DNA of 38,729 nt. Source: CAZKFH01 sp050693165 (GTDB taxonomy: Bacteria > Actinomycetota > UBA4738 > CALAEC01). Shown piece after piece: positions 7,433 to 14,972 of the stretch; position 1 is the first letter of the stretch; the number at the start of each line of letters is the position of its first letter. The notes under the pieces were generated by a model, which was given only the letters and a program-made list of their open reading frames with translations, was not told where the DNA came from and searched no databases. The position numbers and the translations under genes are program-made. The stretch covers positions 1 to 38,729 of the forward strand of contig JBOGVX010000231.1 of NCBI GenBank assembly GCA_050693165.1, in the 5' to 3' direction.

Positions 7433-8529
7433 AGCTTGACGACCTCCGCGATCTGTTCCCCGCGCTCCGAGAGGTCACCTACCTCAACACCGCAACGGCC
7501 GCGCTGGGGGCGACGCCCGTCGTGGAAGCCCTGCGCGCCGCAGAGGATGAGTGGGCGTCAGGAGAGTTCTCCTGGCAGGCGTGGGAGACCGCGGGGGCCG
7601 AGCCCACTCGAGACATCTTCGCGAGGCTCGTCGGCGGGAGGGGCGAACACGTGGGCCTCTACGGATCCGTCTCTGCGGCGGCAGCCTCCGTGGCCGCCTC
7701 GCTCGAGCCCGGCAGGATCGTCGTCGGCTCCAGAGAGTTCCAGAGCAACCTCTTCCCCTGGCTGGCTCTCGAGCGCCGCGGATTCGAGGTCGTGCAGGTC
7801 CCCGCGACCGAGGGCGTCGTGAGAACCGATGCCCTGATCGAGGCGATCGACGAGGGCACGATGCTGGTCGCGGTCTCCGAGGTCCAGTCCGCCAACGGCT
7901 TCAGGGTCCACCTGGCCGAGATCGCACAGGCCTGCAAGGCTCACGGCGCTCAGCTCTTCCTCGATGCGATCCAGTCCCTCGGCGCGCTCGAGTACGTGCC
8001 CGGGGCGGACTACGTCGCCTCGCATGGCTATAAGTGGCTGCTGGCTCCGCGCGGCGCGGCATGGATGTGGGTGACGCCGGATCGCTTGAACGACCTGTAT
8101 CCGCTGGCGCCGTCTTGGAAGAACGTGCCGGAGCCGTACGCCGACTACTACGGCGGCCCGATCGAGCTGCCCGAGCACGGACGCCGCCTGGACATGTCGC
8201 TGGCATGGCTCACGTGGCCCGGCGCGCTGGCCGCGCTTCGGATCATCGACGATCTCGACCCCGCCGAGGTCGAGGAGCGGTGCCTTTCACTGGCGCGGGA
8301 GTTCCGCGAGGAGGCGGGCCGAAGAAGCTTCAAGCTCGTTCCCGAGGACGCCCCCAGCCAGATCCAGGCGCTGTCTGTCCCCGACCCGGCGGCTCTCAAG
8401 GCCCGTCTCAGCGAGCGGCGCGTCATAGGAGCGATCCGGGACGGCTCGTTCCGCGTGGGGTTCCACGCCTACAACGACGAGAGGGACCTCGCGACCGCAC
8501 TCGACGCCCTCGGCCGTCCCGACGGGTAG
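7429..8529 (+). CDS. Class V (cysteine desulfurase-like fold) PLP aminotransferase
   Basis: 366 residues, fold-type I PLP enzyme. Visible features are YLNTATAALG (18-27) at the N-terminus as in isopenicillin N epimerase and kynureninase relatives, LFLDAIQSLG with D179 and Q182 for the cofactor ring, and SHGYKWLLAPRG with the Schiff-base lysine K202. The Cys loop of true cysteine desulfurases is not evident in this region, so desulfurase activity is unlikely; an aminotransferase, epimerase or lyase is more probable. The ATG overlaps the stop of the glycosyltransferase (ATGA). Confidence 0.82.
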   Translation: MKLDDLRDLFPALREVTYLNTATAALGATPVVEALRAAEDEWASGEFSWQAWETAGAEPTRDIFARLVGGRGEHVGLYGSVSAAAASVAASLEPGRIVVGSREFQSNLFPWLALERRGFEVVQVPATEGVVRTDALIEAIDEGTMLVAVSEVQSANGFRVHLAEIAQACKAHGAQLFLDAIQSLGALEYVPGADYVASHGYKWLLAPRGAAWMWVTPDRLNDLYPLAPSWKNVPEPYADYYGGPIELPEHGRRLDMSLAWLTWPGALAALRIIDDLDPAEVEERCLSLAREFREEAGRRSFKLVPEDAPSQIQALSVPDPAALKARLSERRVIGAIRDGSFRVGFHAYNDERDLATALDALGRPDG

Positions 8530-8532
8530 ACT
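8527..8532 (+). promoter_or_regulatory. -10 box of the thioesterase gene
   Basis: TAGACT, nine bases before ATG 8542. Its first three bases are the stop codon of the aminotransferase, so chance cannot be excluded. There is no Shine-Dalgarno. Confidence 0.3.
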
Positions 8533-8541
8533 CCGCGCCCG

Positions 8542-8988
8542 ATGGACAGGGAAGCCCGCGAAGAGCTCACGCCGCGTCAGCTCGAGGATCTGAAGGAGCG
8601 CATCCGGACATCGCCTTTCCACGAGTGGGCGGGCATCGAGCTCGTGTCGGTAGGCAGCGGCGAGGCCGAGCTGGCCATGACCCTGCAGGACCACCACTTC
8701 AACCCACAGGGCATCGTCCACGGAGGGATCATCTCCGCGATGGCCGATACGGCGATCGGCCTGGCGTTGCGATCAATCCTCCCCGCAGGCAACACGCATA
8801 GGACCGCGCAGCTCAACGTCCACTTCCTCGCCAAGGGTGAGGGCAACCGGCTGGTCGGGAAGGGCCACTCGATGCACATGGGCCGGCGGATGGGCTACGG
8901 AGAAGCAGAGGTCCTCGACGGGAAAGGCAACCAGCTCGCCCGTGCAAGCGCGACGTTCATCGTGCTCCCCGCCCCCGGCGCGTTCTAG
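8542..8988 (+). CDS. PaaI-type hotdog thioesterase
   Basis: 148-residue hotdog-fold protein, probably hydrolysing acyl- or aryl-CoA thioesters in the cytoplasm. The signature is NPQGIVHGGIISAMADTAIG (54-73): H60-G-G precedes the central helix, with catalytic acidic residue D69. TAQLNVHFLAKG and the late GEAEVLDGKGNQLARASATF strand complete the fold. Such enzymes clear stalled CoA intermediates, which fits a region rich in acyl-CoA enzymes. It overlaps the convergent histidine kinase gene by four bases at its stop. Confidence 0.85.
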   Translation: MDREAREELTPRQLEDLKERIRTSPFHEWAGIELVSVGSGEAELAMTLQDHHFNPQGIVHGGIISAMADTAIGLALRSILPAGNTHRTAQLNVHFLAKGEGNRLVGKGHSMHMGRRMGYGEAEVLDGKGNQLARASATFIVLPAPGAF

Positions 8989-10176
8989 CCGGGTATGCGC
9001 GCCACTACAGTCGTTCCCTTCTCCTTCGAGCTCTCTATCGATACCTCCCCTCCCGCCATCTCGGCCTGCTCCCGCATCGTGGAGAGTCCCAGGTGCCCGG
9101 CCGGTGACTCGATCTCCCCGACGACGAAGCCGTAGCCGTCGTCCTTCACCCGGGCGACGAAATGTCCGTCCTCCTCCTTGAGCTCGATGAGGATCCTCCC
9201 CGCACGCGCGTGCTTCCGGACGTTCGTGATCGCCTCCTGGATGACGCGGTAGAGCGCTAGTCGGATCTGCTGAGAGGGCTCCCTGGTTAGCTGGTTGTAG
9301 AGGACGTACGCGGGTTCGGCCTCGTCGGTGAGCCGCCCCATGTGAGCCTCGACCGTGGCTGCGAGCCCTCCCCGGTCGAGCGTGGTCGGGTGAAGATCGA
9401 ACATCAGCGTGCGGAGCCTGTTCACCGCCTCGGAGGCGCTCGTCTCGATATCCGCGAGAGACGACCGGAGACCGTCATCCGTCGTCTCCCGCCGCATCGC
9501 GGAAACGCGCATGGCAAGTGCGGCCACCGCCTGGATCGAGTCGTCGTGGATGGTCGCCGCGATGCTCCGCCGTTCGTTCTCGTGGGCGGCAACGAGCTTC
9601 CTCAGCAACCGAAGCCGCTCGGCGTCCACCCGCTGCAGCCGCTCGGCACTCTCCTTCAGCTGCTGCTGAGCGCGTATGTGCTCGGTCTCGTCTCTCAGAA
9701 CGCCTACCGCGCCAACGACACGTCCCCCCCGATCTCGGATCATCGAGTTGGAAAGCTGGCAGTGGATCGTCGTGCCGTCCTTGCGAACGCAGCGGATGTG
9801 AAGCGTCGGTTTGGGTGGGTTGGCGCGCACCCCCTCTATCATCATTGCCATGTCGTCGGGGTGGATGATCCGCTCCCAGAGCCTTGGGTTCGCATAGAAC
9901 TCGGCGGGCTCGTAACCGAGGATGTGAGCGCTGGCGGGGCTAATGTACCCGTATCCGGGCCCCGGGCGAAGTCGGAAGTTGGTAGATGACGTCGGAAAGG
10001 TTGTCCGCGATCGCCTGCAGGCGCAGCTCGGCAAGCCGAAGCCGCTCCGTCGAGGCGTCGTTGTCGTCCGGCGCGGGCATGAGGTGAATCTCCAGGTCCT
10101 GCTCACGAGTGGAGGACCCGGAGCTGAATAGCGTGATGGTGCGGGCGGAGCGCACGTCTCGTCCTTCCGAAGCCAT
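8985..10176 (-). pseudogene. PAS-domain sensor histidine kinase (LiaS/NarX type), frameshifted in the PAS domain
   Basis: Two adjacent minus-strand frames make one protein of about 395 residues. The upstream frame (from ATG 10176, GGGAG seven bases before it) ends with a helix and NLSDVIYQL, the start of a PAS domain. The downstream frame resumes with RPGPGYGYISPASAHILGY, the next part of the same domain. They meet at 9968-9981, where GAAGTCG/GAAGTTG (plus strand) is an imperfect 7-bp tandem duplication; dropping one unit joins the frames exactly. The rest is intact: a second PAS half, HisKA_3 with phospho-acceptor His (codon 9546-9548) in ATIHDDSIQ, an N box in EAITNVRKHA, and G boxes DDGYGF and GHLGLSTMREQAEMAGG. 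It could be a decayed gene, a phase switch, or a sequencing error. Confidence 0.8.
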
Positions 10177-10422
10177 CACTCGGCTCCCGGAGGAGACGCC
10201 ACACTAAGGGGAAGGAAGATCATGGGCGCGATCTGCACTCTATCGACGGACGAGTGTCACCGGTATCGGTAATTCGCCCGAGGGAGATCCGACCCACAGG
10301 GATGGCCGTTCGGACCGGCCATCGGGCTGCATTCACCCTCGATCATCGGGCACTAAGTCCCGGACAAAGTTACGCGTTTCACCCTCTTACCTGCGCGTAT
10401 GCCTCGGGCCTAACTTCGTCGC
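10177..10422. promoter_or_regulatory. Intergenic region between the kinase and the subtilase with two inverted repeats
   Basis: Longest non-coding stretch of the window (246 bp), between divergent genes. It contains GATGGCCG (10301-10308) and CGGCCATC (10316-10323), an 8-bp inverted repeat with a 7-base loop, and TACGCG (10371-10376) with CGCGTA (10394-10399). TTCACCCTC occurs twice, at about 10331 and 10378. These may be operators or RNA hairpins ahead of the subtilase; I could not match them to a known riboswitch. Confidence 0.35.
10411..10416 (+). promoter_or_regulatory. -10 box of the subtilase gene
   Basis: TAACTT, six bases before ATG 10423, with TTACCT (10387-10392) 18 bases upstream as a possible -35. 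The ATG has no Shine-Dalgarno. It is likely the first base of the transcript or very near it. Confidence 0.45.
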
Positions 10423-11895
10423 ATGCCCGACTCAAGGGAAACGACGACGATACAAGCACGAGCTGTGCGATGTCTCATCGCGGTGACGACAGCGGCGACG
10501 CTGATACTCGTCGATGCGATGCCCTCGGGGGCACGCTCGAGCCAGGCGAAACAGAAGCTGCCCGCATTCGCTCCCGACGAGATCGTCGTTGGATACCAGC
10601 CCGGAACCTCGGAGTGGGCACGGCAGTACGTACGCCGTGTCGTCGACGCATCAGGCTATCGAGCCACGCCGACCCTCGACGTGATCGAGCTGCGTCCGGG
10701 AACCACGGTCCGAGCGGCCTTGGGTCAGGTCCCCGCGATCCCTCAGGTGTCATTCGCCGAGCCCAACTACCTGGTGACCGCTGAAGAGGAACCCAACGAT
10801 CCCATGTACCTCGACGCATGGTCGTTGGGGCCGAGCAACTCCTCCGGCATCCGCTCCGGCATCGACACCCCGTCCGCGTGGAACCTGACGACCGGCGCGG
10901 AGCAGATCTCGGTTGGCATCGTCGATAGCGGCATACACCTGGGTCATCCGGACCTGGTCGCCAACATCTGGGAGAACGGCGGCGAGACCGGACCCGTTCA
11001 GAGCTCGAACGGCGTCGATGACGATGGCAACGGCTACGTGGATGACTGGCATGGATGGGACTGGATCGACCTCGACAACGACCCGGCGGACATGGCCGGG
11101 CACGGAACCATGGTCGCGGGGACGGTCGGTGCCTCCGGCAACAACGGTGTTGGCGCGAGCGGCGTCAGCTGGAGATCGAAGCTCATACCCCTTCGCGTCC
11201 TGAACGATCAAGGCATCGGCTTCACCTCGGACGCTGCCTCGGCGTTCAGCTACGCGGCAAGTGCTGGGGCGGAGGTGGTCAACGCGAGCCTGACCTCGAC
11301 GTTCCCCTCGATCGCTATGCTGGGGGCCATAACCACCTCCAGCGACACGCTGTTCGTCGTGGCCGCGGGTAACAACTCGACGAACAACGATCTGGACCCC
11401 AAGTACCCCTGCAACTTCGAGCTACCCAACGTGCTGTGCGTGGCCGCCACGGATGAGAGCAACTCGCTGGCAGGCTTCTCGAACTACGGCAGCGTGTCTG
11501 TCGACATCGCGGCGCCGGGCACTGCCATCCTCACGACACACCCCGACGGCTACGTGAACTTCTACGGCACCTCGGCCGCCTCCCCTCACGTGGCGGGCGT
11601 GGCAGCTCTGCTTTGGGCGCGACATCCGGATGCTTCGGTCGCCACGATCTCTCAGGCGATAATGAATGGTGCTGAGTCCCTGCCCGCGCTCCACGGCAAG
11701 ACCGTCTCCGGAGGCCGGCTCAATGCCGCGGGCGCTCTGCGGCAGCTCGGCGACTACGTCCCGTACGACCGCGGAACCGATCGAGACCAGCAGAGGCTGA
11801 CCGGCGATAAGGACGACGAGACCAAGAAGCGGAGATGCCGACGACCCAGGCACAAGAGGAACCGCCATCGGGCGCGGCGCTGCCGGCGCAGGTAG
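10423..11895 (+). CDS. Secreted subtilisin-family (S8) serine protease with polybasic tail
   Basis: 490-residue exported protease. A signal peptide (about 12-38, hydrophobic VRCLIAVTTAATLILV) is followed by an inhibitor-like propeptide (48-118, DEIVVGYQPG to QVSFAEPNYL), then the mature domain from about 145. The catalytic triad is complete: D168 in VGIVDSGIHLGHPDL, H227 in GHGTMVAGT, S384 in GTSAASPHVAG, with oxyanion N317 in VVAAGNN. DDDGNGYVDD (199-208) may bind calcium. The final 25 residues are almost all Arg, Lys and His with two Cys, a tail also seen in shorter form on the other secreted protease here. The response-regulator gene follows after five bases, so both are probably one transcript. 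Confidence 0.92.
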   Translation: MPDSRETTTIQARAVRCLIAVTTAATLILVDAMPSGARSSQAKQKLPAFAPDEIVVGYQPGTSEWARQYVRRVVDASGYRATPTLDVIELRPGTTVRAALGQVPAIPQVSFAEPNYLVTAEEEPNDPMYLDAWSLGPSNSSGIRSGIDTPSAWNLTTGAEQISVGIVDSGIHLGHPDLVANIWENGGETGPVQSSNGVDDDGNGYVDDWHGWDWIDLDNDPADMAGHGTMVAGTVGASGNNGVGASGVSWRSKLIPLRVLNDQGIGFTSDAASAFSYAASAGAEVVNASLTSTFPSIAMLGAITTSSDTLFVVAAGNNSTNNDLDPKYPCNFELPNVLCVAATDESNSLAGFSNYGSVSVDIAAPGTAILTTHPDGYVNFYGTSAASPHVAGVAALLWARHPDASVATISQAIMNGAESLPALHGKTVSGGRLNAAGALRQLGDYVPYDRGTDRDQQRLTGDKDDETKKRRCRRPRHKRNRHRARRCRRR

Positions 11896-11900
11896 CCGGG

Positions 11901-12575
11901 ATGGAGGCCGCCACGGGGCCGCCGGTTCGCGTCCTCCTCTCTGACGAGCACGAGATCGTCAGAGCGGGCATCCGCTCCCTCCTCGAGGCCGAGCCCGACC
12001 TCGTAGTGGTGGGAGAGGCGGATGGGGTCCGCAACTCGATCGAGCTGGCCGGCGCAACCCGTCCGCAAATCGTGGTTATGGAGGTGCGCCTCAGCGACGG
12101 GAGCGGGATCGACGCATGCCGCGCCATGCTCGAGTCGCACCCCGGGACCCGGATCCTGCTCCTGGCTTCGGCCTTCGACGAGAGATCGGCGTTCGATGCG
12201 ATACGCGCGGGAGCATCGGGACTGCTCGGGAAGCAGGTTCGCGGCGAGGAGCTGGTCAATGCGATCCGCTCGCTGGCCTCGGGGCGTTCGGTCCTTGACT
12301 CGAGCGTCGCTCGACTCGTCGTGGACCGGATCCAGGGTCGCAAGCGCTTCCGCCGCTCCGAGCGGCTCGGGGCCCTGACCGCGCACGAGGAGTGGATCCT
12401 CGAGCTCCTGGGAGAGGGAAGATCCAGCAAGATGATCGGTCGTGAGCTGGGCCTCGCCGAGGGAACCGTGAGGAACCACGTCTCCCGGATCCTCGGCAAG
12501 CTCGGGGTCTCGACCAGGGCGGAGGGCGTGGCCTGGCTGGCCCGCGAGCTGGGATCGGCCGCCGCGGAGTCCTGA
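11901..12575 (+). CDS. NarL/LuxR-type response regulator lacking the phospho-acceptor Asp
   Basis: 224-residue receiver plus LuxR-type DNA-binding protein. The receiver has the acidic pair as D15-E16 and K111 in LLGKQ, but the phosphorylation site reads VVMEVRLSDG, so Asp is replaced by Glu (E61, codon 12081-12083), and the conserved Thr is Ala (A89 in LLLASAF). It probably cannot be phosphorylated normally and may be constitutively active or respond to other signals. The C-terminus has the HTH: LTAHEEWILELLGEG, then GLAEGTVRNHVSRILGKLGV. ATG 11901 is taken because AGGTAG lies eight bases upstream and the subtilase stops at 11895; an in-frame ATG at 11835 would add 22 unconserved residues. 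Confidence 0.85.
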   Translation: MEAATGPPVRVLLSDEHEIVRAGIRSLLEAEPDLVVVGEADGVRNSIELAGATRPQIVVMEVRLSDGSGIDACRAMLESHPGTRILLLASAFDERSAFDAIRAGASGLLGKQVRGEELVNAIRSLASGRSVLDSSVARLVVDRIQGRKRFRRSERLGALTAHEEWILELLGEGRSSKMIGRELGLAEGTVRNHVSRILGKLGVSTRAEGVAWLARELGSAAAES

Positions 12576-12578
12576 CTT

Positions 12579-13265
12579 CTACTTGCCCGAGCCGTCCGAG
12601 CGCCCGCGGTGGCCGGCGATGAACAGGGCCGCCTGGGTCCTGTTCTCGAGCTCGAGCTTCCGCAGGATGCTCGACACGTGGTTCTTCACGGTCTTCTCGG
12701 TAGTCCCGATCTGTCCGGCGATCTCCCTGTTGCTGAGGCCCTCCGACAGGTGGTCGAGGATCCGGCGCTCCTGAGGCGTCAGCGTTTCCAGGCGATCCGC
12801 GGTCGAGGGAGAGCGGATGCGCTCGAGGAGATGGCCCATCACCGAGGGATCTATGACGCTCCGGCCCTGTGCGACGTCCCTGACCGCCTGGAGGTACTCC
12901 TCCACCTCGGCGCTCTTCAGCAAGTATCCCGAGGCGCCGGCTTCGACAGCGTCGAGGACCTCTCGGGGATCGGCAGACGATGTCAGGACGAGAACCTCTA
13001 TGGGCCCATCTCGCAGCTCGATGCACAGGTCCAGGCCGTTGCCTTCCGGGAACCGCAGATCGAGAAGTACGACATCCGGGGACTGCTCGGCTATCGCCGC
13101 CCGCGCCTCGTCCAGTGTCGAAGCTTCTCCGATGACCTCGATGTCCTCCTCGGGGGTAAGTAGATCTCGGAGGGCGCGTCGAACCAGCGCGTGGTCGTCG
13201 ACGATGAGCACCCGGATCTGACCGGACTCGCTCGGCGCTGTGCTACCTGTACTCTCTGCGGGCAC
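12579..13265 (-). CDS. NarL/LuxR-type response regulator (canonical)
   Basis: 228-residue transcription regulator with a complete receiver: D23-D24 (LIVDDHALVRR), phospho-acceptor D69 (DVVLLDLRFPEG), T95 (VLVLTSSA) and K117 (GYLLKS). The LuxR HTH is LTPQERRILDHLSEG followed by IGTTEKTVKNHVSSILRKLEL. It is the natural partner for the HisKA_3 kinase at 8985-10176, although the genes are not adjacent. Start GTG 13265 lies eight bases after TATGAT and lacks a Shine-Dalgarno. Its 3' end faces that of the Glu-type regulator with three bases between them, so the two paralogues are convergent. Confidence 0.9.
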   Translation of the reverse strand: MPAESTGSTAPSESGQIRVLIVDDHALVRRALRDLLTPEEDIEVIGEASTLDEARAAIAEQSPDVVLLDLRFPEGNGLDLCIELRDGPIEVLVLTSSADPREVLDAVEAGASGYLLKSAEVEEYLQAVRDVAQGRSVIDPSVMGHLLERIRSPSTADRLETLTPQERRILDHLSEGLSNREIAGQIGTTEKTVKNHVSSILRKLELENRTQAALFIAGHRGRSDGSGK

Positions 13266-13273
13266 TGGATTGA

Positions 13274-13279
13274 ATCATA
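13274..13279 (-). promoter_or_regulatory. -10 box of the canonical response regulator
   Basis: TATGAT, the best -10 match among the start-proximal boxes here, eight bases before GTG 13265. The 14-bp palindrome at 13291-13304 begins 11 bases upstream, over the spacer and -35 region. Confidence 0.5.
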
Positions 13280-13290
13280 AGCCTCTCTTG

Positions 13291-13304
13291 GTGTCATATG
13301 ACAC
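13291..13304. promoter_or_regulatory. Perfect 14-bp palindrome, candidate operator
   Basis: GTGTCATATGACAC is fully self-complementary and lies between the divergent response regulator and XRE-MEDS genes. It overlaps the -35 region of the former and lies about 65 bp upstream of the latter's -10 box. A dimeric HTH protein, such as the adjacent XRE regulator or the NarL regulator itself, could bind it to control both directions. No second copy was noticed in the window. Confidence 0.5.
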
Positions 13305-13370
13305 ACGCAAAGCGGGATGTCGTACTCGAATTGGCCCGATCCCGGTTGTGGCCGGGGGGCCGCCGACGGA

Positions 13371-13376
13371 TAGGTT
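13371..13376 (+). promoter_or_regulatory. -10 box of the XRE-MEDS gene
   Basis: TAGGTT, five bases before ATG 13382, with TTGTGG at 13346-13351 as a possible -35 (19-base spacer). It favours ATG 13382 over the upstream in-frame ATG at 13298, which lies inside the palindrome. Confidence 0.4.
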
Positions 13377-13381
13377 GGGTG

Positions 13382-14113
13382 ATGATCGGTAGACGGCTAA
13401 GGGCCGGGCGCATGCGGCTCGGGTGGACACGAGAAGCTCTGGCCTACCACTCAGGTGTCAGCTGGTCGGCAATCTCCCAGATCGAGTCGGGCCGCAGGCG
13501 GAACGCGAGGCTCGCGACGCTCACGGCCCTCTCACGGGCGCTGGGGGTCACCGTCGACTACCTGGTGGGCGAGACGTCCCCTCCGACGATGCTGAGCCAC
13601 CGTCTCTTCGCGTACGGGTCGGACGACGAGTTCGCCTCAGGCACGATTCCATTCCTGGAGGCGAGCCTGGGGAGATCCGAGGCCATCCTCGTGGTGGCCA
13701 CCGCCGATCACATCGGGGTGATGAGGGACGGGCTGGGCCGTGATGCTCGGAACGTAGAGTTCGCCGACAACGGGGAGTGGTACACGTCCCCGCTGGATGC
13801 TGCGGGCGCCTACGGCGCGTTCGCCGCGGACAAGCTCGCCTCGGGTCACAGCTGGGTCAACATCGTGGGCGAGATCGAGTTCGGGAAGCAGGATCGAGAC
13901 GAGGTCGCCGTGTGGACGACATACGAGTCGATCTTCAACGTGATGTTCGCGAACTCCCCCCTCACCGCTCTCTGCATGTACGACACCCGCTCGTCGGGCG
14001 ACCTGCTCATGAAGATGGTAATGGATACGCATCCGCAGCTGGCCACAGACAACACGACAGCACCGAACGACAGGTTCCGCGACCCCGAGCAGGTACTGCT
14101 CGCAGGGCGCTAA
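13382..14113 (+). CDS. XRE-family regulator with C-terminal MEDS sensor domain
   Basis: 243 residues from ATG 13382. Residues 1-65 form an XRE helix-turn-helix (RMRLGWTREALAYHSGVSWS, ISQIESGRR, ALSRALGVTVDYLVG). Residues 75-230 resemble the MEDS domain (methanogen/methylotroph, DcmR sensory) seen in actinobacterial signalling proteins: HRLFAYGSDDEF, FLEASLGRSEAILVVATADH, WVNIVGEIEFG, and ALCMYDTRSS. Such domains are proposed to sense small, often hydrocarbon-type ligands. It probably senses a metabolite and regulates its own region through the palindrome upstream. An in-frame ATG at 13298 would add 28 residues but lies within that palindrome. Converges on the amidohydrolase gene with seven bases between stops. 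Confidence 0.8.
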   Translation: MIGRRLRAGRMRLGWTREALAYHSGVSWSAISQIESGRRRNARLATLTALSRALGVTVDYLVGETSPPTMLSHRLFAYGSDDEFASGTIPFLEASLGRSEAILVVATADHIGVMRDGLGRDARNVEFADNGEWYTSPLDAAGAYGAFAADKLASGHSWVNIVGEIEFGKQDRDEVAVWTTYESIFNVMFANSPLTALCMYDTRSSGDLLMKMVMDTHPQLATDNTTAPNDRFRDPEQVLLAGR

Positions 14114-14120
14114 CGCACGA

Positions 14121-14966
14121 CTAAGGGTCCAGCTTCAGCAGGCGGCTGGCGTTCTTCCACAGGATCGCTTCCTTGGCGTCCTCTGATAAGCCGAGCGCGT
14201 CGAACTCCTTGAACCAACGGTCGAGCTCGATGAACGGGTAGTCGCTGCCGAACAGGGTTCGCTCATTCATCCTCTTGCCGGACTCGCGAACCACTTCGGG
14301 GGGCAGGTACTTGGGCGCCCAGCCCGATAGCTCGATCCACACGTTGGACTTGTGCAGAGCGATCGCCAGGCACTCCTGGAACCAGGGCCAGCCGAAGTGA
14401 GCGGCGATCCAGTTCACGCCTGGGAAGTCGGCGCCGACCGTGTCGAGGAAGCCAGGGTGTGAGTAGCGGATCTTCGTGCCGCCGGCGCCGGGGGTGCCTG
14501 CCCCGATCCCACAGGTCCCGGTATGGAAGAGCATCACCAAACTGAGGTCCTCGGCCTGCTTCCAGAGCGGGTAGAAGCGCTCCTCCCCCGGGTCGAACGC
14601 CTGCATCGTGGGATGGAACTTCAGACCCTTGAGCCCGAGGTCTGTTGCCCGCTTCATCTGGTCCAGGGCATCGCTCGAGTGTGGATCGACGGACCCGAAC
14701 CCCATGAGCACCCCTGGATACTTGCTGGAGAGCTCAGCCATGAACTCGTTTCCCAGCCAGCCCCGCCCGGTCACGGACTCGTCGTCCCAGTCGAGCACGA
14801 CGCCGAGAACGTCGCGCTCGCGATACTCCTCCGCCACCTGGTCGAGCGTCTTGCGCTCCGGCGCGTTGCGGAAGTAGCGCTCGGTCGCCTCGAGGTGCGG
14901 CCCGATGGCGTTCTGGAGCCACTCCTCCGTCGGGAGGTGGACGTGCAGATCTATCGCTCGGGGCAA
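14121..14966 (-). CDS. Amidohydrolase family 2 (ACMSD-like) metal hydrolase
   Basis: 281-residue TIM-barrel metal enzyme. The metal and catalytic set is complete: H8-x-H10 in IDLHVHLP, H118 in GLKFHPTM, H148 in LFHTG, H190 in IAAHFGWPW, and D242 in LFGSDYPF. This family includes decarboxylases and hydrolases of aromatic or cyclic acids; the substrate cannot be read from sequence. It is the last gene of a minus-strand run and starts six bases after the stop of the 3-hydroxybutyryl-CoA dehydrogenase gene, with a TTG start and no good Shine-Dalgarno, so translation probably depends on the upstream gene. Confidence 0.85.
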   Translation of the reverse strand: MPRAIDLHVHLPTEEWLQNAIGPHLEATERYFRNAPERKTLDQVAEEYRERDVLGVVLDWDDESVTGRGWLGNEFMAELSSKYPGVLMGFGSVDPHSSDALDQMKRATDLGLKGLKFHPTMQAFDPGEERFYPLWKQAEDLSLVMLFHTGTCGIGAGTPGAGGTKIRYSHPGFLDTVGADFPGVNWIAAHFGWPWFQECLAIALHKSNVWIELSGWAPKYLPPEVVRESGKRMNERTLFGSDYPFIELDRWFKEFDALGLSEDAKEAILWKNASRLLKLDP

Positions 14967-14972
14967 CTGGCG

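Noticed and set aside
9940..10106. Programmed frameshift in the histidine kinase gene
   Set aside because: There is no slippery heptamer or downstream structure of the usual kind. An imperfect 7-bp duplication explains the shift more simply.
10324..10422. Cyclic dinucleotide riboswitch upstream of the subtilase
   Set aside because: A few bases resemble such elements, but the conserved core and pairing could not be assembled, and the -10 box six bases before the ATG leaves no transcribed leader.
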